The translations under genes were made by a program, and so were the position numbers. A model generated the notes under the pieces. That model made no database searches. It saw only the letters and a program-made list of their open reading frames with translations, and was not told where the DNA came from. From JACVRW01 sp963739095 (GTDB taxonomy: Bacteria > Actinomycetota > Thermoleophilia > Solirubrobacterales > Thermoleophilaceae): DNA of 64,000 nucleotides. Shown piece by piece: positions 42,049 through 49,320 of the stretch; the first letter of the stretch is position 1, and each line of letters begins with the position of its first letter. The stretch spans positions 35,722 to 99,721 of the forward strand of contig CAVTZF010000033.1 of the NCBI GenBank assembly GCA_963739095.1, read 5' to 3'.

Positions 42049-43719
42049 TCACGTGAGCGGGCGCTCGCCGGGACGGCGGACGCGCAGCCACAGGTAGCCG
42101 TAGCCCTCCAGCTCGACGTCGAGTGTGCCGTCCGCGTTCGGGCTGTGCTCTCGCTGCTCGAGCAGATCGTCGATCGCCACCCGTTCGCCCTTCGGGACGC
42201 CGAGGTCGAGGGTGGCCCGCGCCTTCGCCCGTGACAGGTTGTGCACCGCTGCGACCTTCGAGCCCTGCCAGTCACAGCGATGCGCGAACAGCTGGCCCGC
42301 CGTCGTCTCGATCAGCGTGCTTGACCCCCAGCCGAACTCCGGGGTCTCCTTGCGGCGCCGGATCAACCGCTCCAGGAAGTTCAGCAGCGAGTCGTCGTCG
42401 CGCCGCTGGGCCGCCACGTTCACGTGCTTGGGGCCGAAGCGGCCGCTCCGCATCGGCCGCACCAGCTCCCGCGCGGCCGCGCTCGAGAAGCCCCCGTTCT
42501 TGGCGTCTGACCATTGCATCGGGACCCGGACGCTCATGCGATCGGGGATCGAGAGGTTCTCGCCCATGCCGATCTCGTCGCCCATGAAGATGACGGGGGT
42601 GCCCGGCAGCGAGAGCATCAGGCTCCAGGCCATGCGCAGGCGAGGTCCGTCGCCGCCGAGCATCGTGGCGGTGCGCCGGCGAAGGCCGTGCCCGTACAGC
42701 TGCATCTCCGTACGCGGCCCGAACGCCTTGAAGACCTCCTTGCGCTGCGACTCGGTGAGCTTGTCGAGGCTGAGCTCGTCGTGGTTGCGCAGGAACGTCG
42801 CCCAGCAGTTGTCGGGCGGGGCGGTCGGGAGCGTGCGGATCATCGCCTCGAGCGGCTCGGCATCCTCACGGGCGAGCGACAGCCACAGGTTCTGGTTGAG
42901 GAGGAAGGCGAACTGGGCATTGAGCTGGTCACCGTCCTCGTCGCCGAAGAAGCGCGCGAGCGTCTTCAGCTCCACGTTCACCTCGCCGAGCAGCATCGTC
43001 TCACCGCGGCGGCGGGTGGCGAAGGAACGCAGGCTGCGGAGGAAGCCGTGCGGGTCGTCCTCCACCCGCTCCTGAATCCCCTCGGTCTCGAGCAGGAACG
43101 GCACCGCGTCCATCCGGAAGCCGGCGACCCCGAGCTGAAGCCAAAAGCCCACGATCCGGTGGATCTCGTCCTGGACGTCGGGGTTCGCGACATTCAGGTC
43201 CGGCTGAAAGCGGTAGAAGCGGTGCAGGTAATACTGGCCCGACTCCGGGTCGAGCTCCCAGTTGCTGGTCTCCTTGTCGGGGAAGGCGATTCCGATCGGC
43301 TCCTCGGCGGGCTCGTCGCGCCAGACGTAGTAGGAGCGAAGGCGCGAGCGGGGATCAGCGCGGGCGGCCTCGAACCACGGGTGCTCGTCCGAGGTGTGAT
43401 TTACGACGAGGTCGACGATCACCTTGATGCCGCGGTCGTTTGCCGTGCGCACGAGCTCGACGAACTGGCCCAGGTTGCCGAGCCGCGGATCGACCCCGTA
43501 GTAGTCCGTGATGTCGTATCCGTCGTCGCGGTTCGGCGACGGGTAGAACGGCATGAGCCAGAGACAGCTGATGCCCAGCCCGGCCAGGTAGTCGATCTGG
43601 CGGATCAGGCCCTCGAAGTCGCCGATGCCGTCGCCGTTCGTGTCGAGGAACGTCTCGACGTCGACGCAGTAGACGACCGCGTTCTTCCACCAAAGGTCGC
43701 TCGTGTGGTCGAGGCGCAT
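42049..43719 (-). CDS. GH13 alpha-glucanotransferase, trehalose-synthase-like
   Basis: 556 residues of the alpha-amylase family. Regions in order: WWKNAVVYCVDVETFLDTNG, DLVVNHTSDEHPWF, the nucleophile aspartate in VAGFRMDAVPFLLE, the acid/base glutamate in MLLGEVNVELK and the third carboxylate in TFLRNHDELSLD. The DAVPFL signature and DTNGDGIGDFEGL match trehalose synthase (maltose to trehalose) or alpha-glucosidase of subfamily 16-like groups. A C-terminal all-beta domain ends GYGYLWLRVRRPGERPLT. The ATG is 1 bp after the upstream LLM gene stop, so they are co-transcribed. Confidence 0.87.
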   Translation of the reverse strand: MRLDHTSDLWWKNAVVYCVDVETFLDTNGDGIGDFEGLIRQIDYLAGLGISCLWLMPFYPSPNRDDGYDITDYYGVDPRLGNLGQFVELVRTANDRGIKVIVDLVVNHTSDEHPWFEAARADPRSRLRSYYVWRDEPAEEPIGIAFPDKETSNWELDPESGQYYLHRFYRFQPDLNVANPDVQDEIHRIVGFWLQLGVAGFRMDAVPFLLETEGIQERVEDDPHGFLRSLRSFATRRRGETMLLGEVNVELKTLARFFGDEDGDQLNAQFAFLLNQNLWLSLAREDAEPLEAMIRTLPTAPPDNCWATFLRNHDELSLDKLTESQRKEVFKAFGPRTEMQLYGHGLRRRTATMLGGDGPRLRMAWSLMLSLPGTPVIFMGDEIGMGENLSIPDRMSVRVPMQWSDAKNGGFSSAAARELVRPMRSGRFGPKHVNVAAQRRDDDSLLNFLERLIRRRKETPEFGWGSSTLIETTAGQLFAHRCDWQGSKVAAVHNLSRAKARATLDLGVPKGERVAIDDLLEQREHSPNADGTLDVELEGYGYLWLRVRRPGERPLT

Positions 43720-43720
43720 G

Positions 43721-44683
43721 TCAGCCCCGCAGCTCCGGCAGCACACGCTCGCCGAACACGTCGATAAAGCGCTCCTGCTCGCGGCCGACGTGGTGGAGGT
43801 AGATCTCGTCGAAGCCGAGCTCCGCGAGCTCACGCAGCACTTCGACGTGACGCGCCGGATCGGCCGACACCAGCACGGTGTCGCGCATGGCCTCGGGGGT
43901 CACGTGCTGAGCGGCGATGTCGAACTGCTCGACCGTTGCGAGATCCCAGCACAGGGGCGGCGCGAACACGTTCGTGCGCCACTGATCGTGGGCGATCTCG
44001 AGCGCGCTGTCCTCGTCTGCCGCCCAGGCCAGGTGGACCTGCACGGCGAGCCGCTTGCCCGCGCCGCCGTTCTCCCTGAAGGCGGCGATCATGCGCTCGA
44101 GCTTGTCGGGCGGCTGGTTGACCGTGACGAGCCCGTCGGCCCACTCGCCCACCCAGGCGGCTGTCTCGACGCTCACCGCCGGGCCGATCAGCGCGGGCGG
44201 CTCGGGCGGCAGGGTCCACAGCCGGGCGCGGTCGACCACAACGCGGCCGTGGTGGTTGACGACCTCGCCGGCGAACAAGGCCCGGATGACGTCGACGCAC
44301 TCGCGCAGGCGTGCGTTGCGCTCCGCCTTGGAGGGCCAGCGGTCGCCCGTGATGTGCTCGTTTGACGCTTCTCCGCTGCCCAGCGCCACCCACAGGCGGC
44401 CGGGGTACATCTGGCTCAGGGAAGCGGCCGCCTGGGCGATGATCGCCGGGTGGTAGCGCTGCCCGGGCGCGTTTACGACTCCGAACGACAGGCTTGTGGC
44501 CTCCAGCGCGGCGCCCAGGAAGGACCAGGCAAAGCCGGATTCCCCCTGGCGCTCGCTCCAGGGCGAGAAGTGATCGGAGGACATCGCCGCCGAGAAGCCC
44601 GCCTCCTCGGCGTGGCGCACCGCACTCAGCAGCTCACGCGGCGGGATCTGCTCGTGCGAGCAGTGAAAGCCGATTCGGGTCAT
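43721..44683 (-). CDS. LLM-class flavin/F420-dependent oxidoreductase (TIGR03885-like)
   Basis: 320 residues of the luciferase-like TIM-barrel family: TRIGFHCSHEQIPPRELLSA, FSAAMSSDHFSPWSERQGES, LWVALGSGEASNEHITGDRW and YLHHVGREQERFIDVFGERV. The opening matches the branch often called non-F420 flavinoid oxidoreductase. The cofactor (FMN or F420) and substrate cannot be decided by eye. It is directly upstream of the trehalose-synthase-like gene, a pairing suggestive of osmolyte or stress metabolism. Confidence 0.87.
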   Translation of the reverse strand: MTRIGFHCSHEQIPPRELLSAVRHAEEAGFSAAMSSDHFSPWSERQGESGFAWSFLGAALEATSLSFGVVNAPGQRYHPAIIAQAAASLSQMYPGRLWVALGSGEASNEHITGDRWPSKAERNARLRECVDVIRALFAGEVVNHHGRVVVDRARLWTLPPEPPALIGPAVSVETAAWVGEWADGLVTVNQPPDKLERMIAAFRENGGAGKRLAVQVHLAWAADEDSALEIAHDQWRTNVFAPPLCWDLATVEQFDIAAQHVTPEAMRDTVLVSADPARHVEVLRELAELGFDEIYLHHVGREQERFIDVFGERVLPELRG

Positions 44684-44726
44684 GCGGCGGTCTCTTACCC
44701 GCGTGACCCGCGCGCTATCCCGGCGA

Positions 44727-45266
44727 TCAGTTCCAGGCGTCGCCGAGCGTGTCCGCCAGCCGGTCGCGAGCGCGGTAGAGCCGGCTCATCACCGAGCCGA
44801 CGGGGATCCCGAGCCTGCTCGCCGCCTCGTCGTAGGTCATGCCGGCCACGTCCACGGCGGCAACGACGTCGCGATGGTGGTCGGGCAGCCCCGCGACCGC
44901 GCCGTAGACCTCGCCGGCGAGCGCCGCCAGAACGGGGTCGCCGGTCACGCGGTGGTCGGGCGGATCGAGCTCGTCGGCCGGCAGTCGGCTGCGCTCGCGC
45001 GACGACTCGGAGCGGCGATGGTCGGTCGTGACGTTGCGCAGCGTGCGCGCCATGTAGGCGAAGCTGTCGCTGTTGCGTACGCGCCGGGGCCGGGCGAGCA
45101 CGCGCAGGTAGGTCTCCTGCACGAGATCCTCGGCGACGTGAGGCGACCCGCACAGCGACCAGGCGAGCCGGTAGAGGCGGGTCAGATGTGACGCTGCCTC
45201 GTCGGGGTGGAGGGTGCGCGCAGGGGCAAACGCGCGCGGCGGAGCCAGGGTGGCGCCGCCGCTCAT
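44727..45266 (-). CDS. ECF-type RNA polymerase sigma factor
   Basis: 179 residues. Region 2: HLTRLYRLAWSLCGSPHVAE and DLVQETYLRVLARPRRVRNS; region 4: GLPDHHRDVVAAVDVAGMTY and DEAASRLGIPVGSVMSRLYR. The start (MSGGATLAPPRAFAPARTLH) has no good ribosome site of its own but overlaps the stop of an 8-codon leader (45263-45289). No anti-sigma gene lies directly downstream; the next gene is an oxidoreductase. The targets are unknown. Confidence 0.88.
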   Translation of the reverse strand: MSGGATLAPPRAFAPARTLHPDEAASHLTRLYRLAWSLCGSPHVAEDLVQETYLRVLARPRRVRNSDSFAYMARTLRNVTTDHRRSESSRERSRLPADELDPPDHRVTGDPVLAALAGEVYGAVAGLPDHHRDVVAAVDVAGMTYDEAASRLGIPVGSVMSRLYRARDRLADTLGDAWN

Positions 45267-45289
45267 CGGGCCAGGGGGAGCGGGGGCAT
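45263..45289 (-). other. 8-codon leader reading frame coupled to the ECF sigma start
   Basis: ATG at 45289 follows AAGGAAG at ideal spacing and encodes MPPLPLAR, ending in a TGA that overlaps the sigma ATG (ATGA). It may deliver ribosomes to the sigma gene. Alternatively one base in its C run is wrong and the sigma factor really starts here. Confidence 0.45.
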
Positions 45290-45383
45290 GTTGTCTTCCT
45301 TGGAGCGCTGGGGGGAGTCCGTGTCTCTCCCAACAGGGTCCCCCGGAATACCCCATTCGGCAAGCGAAGTCGTTGATGGCGCT

Positions 45384-45389
45384 GATAAC
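45384..45389 (+). promoter_or_regulatory. -10 box GATAAC of a likely leaderless lysR-type gene
   Basis: GATAAC ends 8 nt before the ATG at 45398, with no room for a Shine-Dalgarno. Confidence 0.45.
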
Positions 45390-45397
45390 TTGGTTCG

Positions 45398-46339
45398 ATG
45401 CTCGATGTCGCTCGGTTGCGGGTGTTTCGCGAAGTAGCGGCACGGGGCTCCTTCACGGCGGCCGCAAACGCGCTCCACTACAGCCAGCCCGCCGTCTCGC
45501 ATCACATCGCGCGGCTCGAGGAGGAACTGGGGGTTCAGCTGCTGGTTCGTCAGCCGCGCGGGCTCTCCGTCACCCCTGCGGGTGAGCAGGTCCTACGCCA
45601 CGCCGACGCCGTGCTCGACCGGCTCGACGAGGCCGAGCGCGAGCTCGGCGACCTGGCCGCCGCTGCCACGGCGACGGTGCGGCTCGCGGCCTTCCCGAGC
45701 GCGGCGACGACGCTCGTCCCGGAGACCGTCGCCGCACTCGCCCGGCGCTACCCGGAGATCACCCTCGACGTGGTCCAGGCGGACCCGGACGAGTCGCTGC
45801 CCGCGCTGCGCGACGGCGTCCACGACATCGCGCTCACCTACGACTACCCGATGATGGATCGGGAGGCCGAGCCGGAGCTCGAGTACGAGTTGCTGTTCGA
45901 GGATCACCTGCTTGTCGCCCTGCCCGTGGATCACCCGCAGGCCGAGGAGGAGAGCGCCGACCTGGCCGCGCTCGCCGACGAGCCCTGGGTCACCCCCAAC
46001 CCCTGCCTCTGCAGGGACGCGCTCGAGGGCGCCTGCGAGCTGCGCGGCTTCAACCCGAACGTCGTCTCGCAGACGAACGACTACCTGGCCATGCAGGGCC
46101 TCGTGGCGCTCGGCGTCGGGGTGGCGCTGATCCCGCGGCTCGCGCTGAGCGCCGGCGTCCGGGACGGCGTCGTGCTGCGCCCGCTGGAGGATCCTCCGCT
46201 CGTGCGGACCACCTCGATCGTGCGGCGCTCGAACGGGCACCAGCCGCTCGCGGCCGAGCCGCTGCGGGGAATCCTGCGCGACATCGTGCCCACGCTCGGA
46301 GCGTCGGGCCTGCGGCTGCGCCGCGCCGAGCCGGTTTAG
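45398..46339 (+). CDS. LysR-family transcriptional regulator
   Basis: 313 residues. The N-terminal winged helix reads LRVFREVAARGSFTAAANAL and HYSQPAVSHHIARLEEELGV, then PRGLSVTPAGEQVL; the rest is the periplasmic-binding-protein-like effector domain (VRLAAFPSAATTLVPETVAA, GLVALGVGVALIPRLAL). It is divergent from the ECF sigma gene with 130 bp between the starts. LysR proteins usually act on a divergent neighbour, so the sigma factor operon is a candidate target. The effector is unknown. Confidence 0.92.
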   Translation: MLDVARLRVFREVAARGSFTAAANALHYSQPAVSHHIARLEEELGVQLLVRQPRGLSVTPAGEQVLRHADAVLDRLDEAERELGDLAAAATATVRLAAFPSAATTLVPETVAALARRYPEITLDVVQADPDESLPALRDGVHDIALTYDYPMMDREAEPELEYELLFEDHLLVALPVDHPQAEEESADLAALADEPWVTPNPCLCRDALEGACELRGFNPNVVSQTNDYLAMQGLVALGVGVALIPRLALSAGVRDGVVLRPLEDPPLVRTTSIVRRSNGHQPLAAEPLRGILRDIVPTLGASGLRLRRAEPV

Positions 46340-46374
46340 GGCTGAGGCGAGCCGCGGCGCGGGCCTCGTCCGGT

Positions 46375-46380
46375 TAGGGT
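46375..46380 (+). promoter_or_regulatory. -10 box TAGGGT of a likely leaderless gene
   Basis: TAGGGT lies 10 nt before the ATG at 46391, and no ribosome site is in between beyond GGCGGG. Confidence 0.55.
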
Positions 46381-46390
46381 CCCGGGCGGG

Positions 46391-47758
46391 ATGGACGAGA
46401 CGATCTTCAAGGCCTACGACGTCCGCGGCCTCTACCCGGACCAGATGGACGAGGAGCTCGCGTACCGGATCGGGCGCGGCTTCGCGCAGGTGCTCTCGCA
46501 GCTCCAGGACGTCCCGGTCGGCGACCTGCGCGTCGCGCTCGCGCGGGACATGCGGCTCTCGGCGCCCTCGATGGCCGAGGCGTACGCGCGCGGGATCGCC
46601 GACGAGGGCGCGGACGTGCTCGACATCGGGATGGCCGGCACGGAGATGCTCTATTGGACGGTCGGCTCACGCGAGCTCGACGGCGGGCTGATGTGCACGG
46701 CCTCGCACAACCCGCCCGCCTACACCGGGGCCAAGCTGGTCAAGCGCGGCGCGATCGCGCTGTCGGGCGACTCGGGCATCCGCGAGGTCAGGGAGATCGT
46801 CAGCGCAGGCGATCCCGGTCCCCCGGCCGACCCGCCGGGACCGATCTCGCAGGAGGAAGTCGGCGAGGCGTTCCGCGAGGCCGCGCTCGGCTACATCGAC
46901 CCTTCCGCCATCAAGCCGCTCAAGGTCGTCGTCGACGGCGGCAACGGCATGGCCGGGCCGATGGTCGGCCCGCTGCTCGACTCCTTCCCGATCGAGCAGG
47001 AGCGGAACTACTGGGTGCCCGACGGCACCTTCCCCGACCACGAGCCGAACCCGATGCTCGAGGAGAACCGCCGCTTCATCATCGACCGGGTCCACGCGAC
47101 GGGTGCCGACCTCGGGATCGCCTGGGACGGCGACGCCGACCGCTGCTTCTTCATCGACGACACCGGCGAGTTCGTCGCGGGCGACTTCCTCACGACGCTG
47201 CTCGCCCAGTCGATCCTCCGCAAGGAGCCGGGCGCGACGATCCTCTACGACGTGCGCGCCTCCCGCGCCGTCCGCGACGTCGTCGAGCGCGCGGGCGGCA
47301 CCGCCCTCATCAACCGCGTCGGGCACGCCTTCTTCAAGACGCGCATGCGCGACACGGGCGCCGCTTTCGGCGGCGAGGTGTCCGGGCACTACTACTTCCG
47401 CGACTTCTACTGCGCCGACTCCGGGACGCTGCCGGCGCTCCTCATGCTCGAGCTGTTGTCGGCCGAGGGCAGCCGGCTCAGCGAGCTGCTGGAGCCGCTG
47501 CGCTCCAAGTACTTCATCTCCGGCGAGATCAACTCCGAGGTCGACGACCAGGAGGGGAAGATGAACGAGCTCGCCGAGCGCTACTCGGACGGAGAGGTGA
47601 GCTGGCTCGACGGGGTCTCGGTCGACCACGACGACTGGCACTTCAACGTGCGGCCCTCGAACACCGAGCCGCTGCTGCGCCTCAACCTGGAGTCGGTGAG
47701 GTCGGAGGAGCACATGCGTGAGAAGCGGGACGAGGTCCTTGCCCTGATCCGCTCCTGA
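46391..47758 (+). CDS. manB: phosphomannomutase/phosphoglucomutase
   Basis: 455 residues of the alpha-D-phosphohexomutase family, interconverting mannose (or glucose) 6- and 1-phosphate for GDP-mannose and polysaccharide precursors. All four domain signatures are visible: start FKAYDVRGLYPDQMDEELAY, phosphoserine loop LMCTASHNPPAYTG, metal loop IAWDGDADRCFFID, sugar loop GGEVSGHYYFRDFY, and phosphate site LDGVSVDHDDWHFNVRPSNTEP. It precedes a cluster of polysaccharide genes. Its 3' end overlaps the convergent gene by 77 bp. Confidence 0.94.
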   Translation: MDETIFKAYDVRGLYPDQMDEELAYRIGRGFAQVLSQLQDVPVGDLRVALARDMRLSAPSMAEAYARGIADEGADVLDIGMAGTEMLYWTVGSRELDGGLMCTASHNPPAYTGAKLVKRGAIALSGDSGIREVREIVSAGDPGPPADPPGPISQEEVGEAFREAALGYIDPSAIKPLKVVVDGGNGMAGPMVGPLLDSFPIEQERNYWVPDGTFPDHEPNPMLEENRRFIIDRVHATGADLGIAWDGDADRCFFIDDTGEFVAGDFLTTLLAQSILRKEPGATILYDVRASRAVRDVVERAGGTALINRVGHAFFKTRMRDTGAAFGGEVSGHYYFRDFYCADSGTLPALLMLELLSAEGSRLSELLEPLRSKYFISGEINSEVDDQEGKMNELAERYSDGEVSWLDGVSVDHDDWHFNVRPSNTEPLLRLNLESVRSEEHMREKRDEVLALIRS

Positions 47759-48233
47759 TCCCGTTCCGGATCAGCATGAGAGCGACGCCGATCGCGAGCC
47801 CGGCCAGGGCGCCGAGCGCCCCCCACCCCACCGGCCCCAGCTCCGGCTGAGCGCTGCCTGCTCCGCGCCCGCGCACGGGCAGGCCGCGATCGTCCGGGAT
47901 CGCGCGCCGGAACGCCTTGGCGTAGCCGGTGGCCAGCGCCGCTGCCGTGTCCGCGCCGGGAGCCTCGACCGTGAAGGCGAGGTCCAGGCGCGAGGTGATC
48001 TCGGCGCGCGAGTGCTCGCGCAGCCAGTCGGTGGTCGTGCCCGCGACGCCGGAGAGCTCGATCGCGTGGTCTAGGACGCGATCGCTGCGGGCGAGCTCGA
48101 GTCCGCCCTCGCCGCCCATGTCCGACGGCACCTGGATCACGAACGCGCGGGCGCGGTAGTCGCGCTCCTGGGTCGCGGCGAAGCCCGCGGCGGCGAGCGC
48201 GCCGATCAGCGTGCAGGCGATGATCAGCCTCAC
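47682..48233 (-). CDS. Wzz-like two-helix membrane protein (chain-length determinant type)
   Basis: 183 residues with a membrane helix at each end (MRLIIACTLIGALAAAGFAA and WGALGALAGLAIGVALMLIR) enclosing a periplasmic part (YRARAFVIQVPSDMGGEGGL, TTDWLREHSRAEITSRLDLA, ADTAAALATGYAKAFR). This is the topology of polysaccharide co-polymerases such as Wzz, though it is short. The overlap with the phosphomannomutase 3' end is longer than usual, so the stop-side tail may be somewhat extended. It fits a role in setting polymer length with the O-antigen ligase at 54458. Confidence 0.7.
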   Translation of the reverse strand: MRLIIACTLIGALAAAGFAATQERDYRARAFVIQVPSDMGGEGGLELARSDRVLDHAIELSGVAGTTTDWLREHSRAEITSRLDLAFTVEAPGADTAAALATGYAKAFRRAIPDDRGLPVRGRGAGSAQPELGPVGWGALGALAGLAIGVALMLIRNGIRSGSGQGPRPASHACAPPTSPTPG

Positions 48234-48315
48234 GGCTCTGATCTTGACGGAACCGGCGCACGCGCGATCCGATCGGGGTACCTTGGCTCGACCTGAACTG
48301 GGAGGTCAGGTCCGC

Positions 48316-49320
48316 ATGCAGGGAGCGTTGAAGGTCTCCATAGCCGTCATGGTGGTCGCGGGAGTGGTTCCCGCGACCGCGTCTGCGCAGGTCCTCGACG
48401 TCCCGCCTGTGCGGGTGCCATCGGTTTCAGTGCCGCCCGTGGCCCTGCCCGCACCGCTGCCGCAGGTCTCGACCCCCCAGGTGTCCACGCCCCCGGCCAC
48501 GGTCCCCGGAGTGCGAGTCGACGCGCCGCTGCCGTCGGTGCCGCAGGTGAAGGCGCCACTGCCACCCTCGCCCCGGTCGGCCGCGCCGGTGGTCGACTCG
48601 CTTCCCTCGCCAGTGGGTCCCGGCGGAACGGCCGGTACCCCGACCTCCCGCACCCCCGCAGCTTCCTCTGGCCAGGCACCCTCCGGGGCCGTTGCCGCGG
48701 CCGGCACGCCGAGCGCTCCCCCGGCGCGTGGCGGACGTGTCGCGCGCGCGGCGGCGGTCCCCGGCGGGCGCGGCGTGCTCGGCACGAGCTACCGCTCGCC
48801 CCGTCGGCTCGTGCGGGCACTCAGCGCCTGCGTTCCCGGTCTTCCGGCGCGGCAGGAGCACCTGCTCGTGATGCGCTACGGCGTCGGCGCAGCGGCCGCG
48901 CAGCCCGACCGTTCCGTGGCGAGGACGCTGGGGCTGTCGCGCGGCGACTACATGACGGTGCGCCGGAGGGCGCTGCGCGGGCTCGTGCGCGACGCCCGGG
49001 CGGGCGGCTGCCGCGCTGCCGGCGCGACCTCGGCCGTACCGGCGATCGCATTCGGCGACGGCGGTGAGGTTCGCAGCGTGGCGGCGGGGTCGCGCGCCGG
49101 AGGCCAGGCGCCGGGCGACGCCGAGATAGCCGTTCGCGGCGAGCGGGCGTCAGGCGGCTCCGTCCCCGCGGACGATGACGGCGGCGAGCTCGCCACGCCG
49201 CTTGCCGTCGACGCGCCCGAGCCGAGCGGGTCGCTGCTCGGGGCGCTGATGCTGGCGGCCGCGCTGGGCCTGCTCGCCGCGATCGGCGTGCGCGCGCTGC
49301 GCGCGCGGGTCAGGCGCTGA
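48316..49320 (+). CDS. exported Pro-rich protein with a sigma-region-4-like domain and C-terminal membrane helix
   Basis: 334 residues. The signal peptide MQGALKVSIAVMVVAGVVPA is followed by ~120 residues of Pro/Val/Ser/Ala-rich spacer. The middle domain RRLVRALSACVPGLPARQEH, LLVMRYGVGAAAAQPDRSVA, RTLGLSRGDYMTVRRRALRG resembles sigma-70 region 4 (RqxxvlxlRyg...tlaEigxxLgxsrxxVrxxexxAlxxLR). A Gly/Ala/Asp spacer and a C-terminal helix (LLGALMLAAALGLLAAIGVR) with an Arg-rich cytoplasmic tail complete it. A DNA-binding fold outside the membrane would be odd; it probably has a borrowed structural role. GGGAGG precedes the ATG. Confidence 0.78.
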   Translation: MQGALKVSIAVMVVAGVVPATASAQVLDVPPVRVPSVSVPPVALPAPLPQVSTPQVSTPPATVPGVRVDAPLPSVPQVKAPLPPSPRSAAPVVDSLPSPVGPGGTAGTPTSRTPAASSGQAPSGAVAAAGTPSAPPARGGRVARAAAVPGGRGVLGTSYRSPRRLVRALSACVPGLPARQEHLLVMRYGVGAAAAQPDRSVARTLGLSRGDYMTVRRRALRGLVRDARAGGCRAAGATSAVPAIAFGDGGEVRSVAAGSRAGGQAPGDAEIAVRGERASGGSVPADDDGGELATPLAVDAPEPSGSLLGALMLAAALGLLAAIGVRALRARVRR

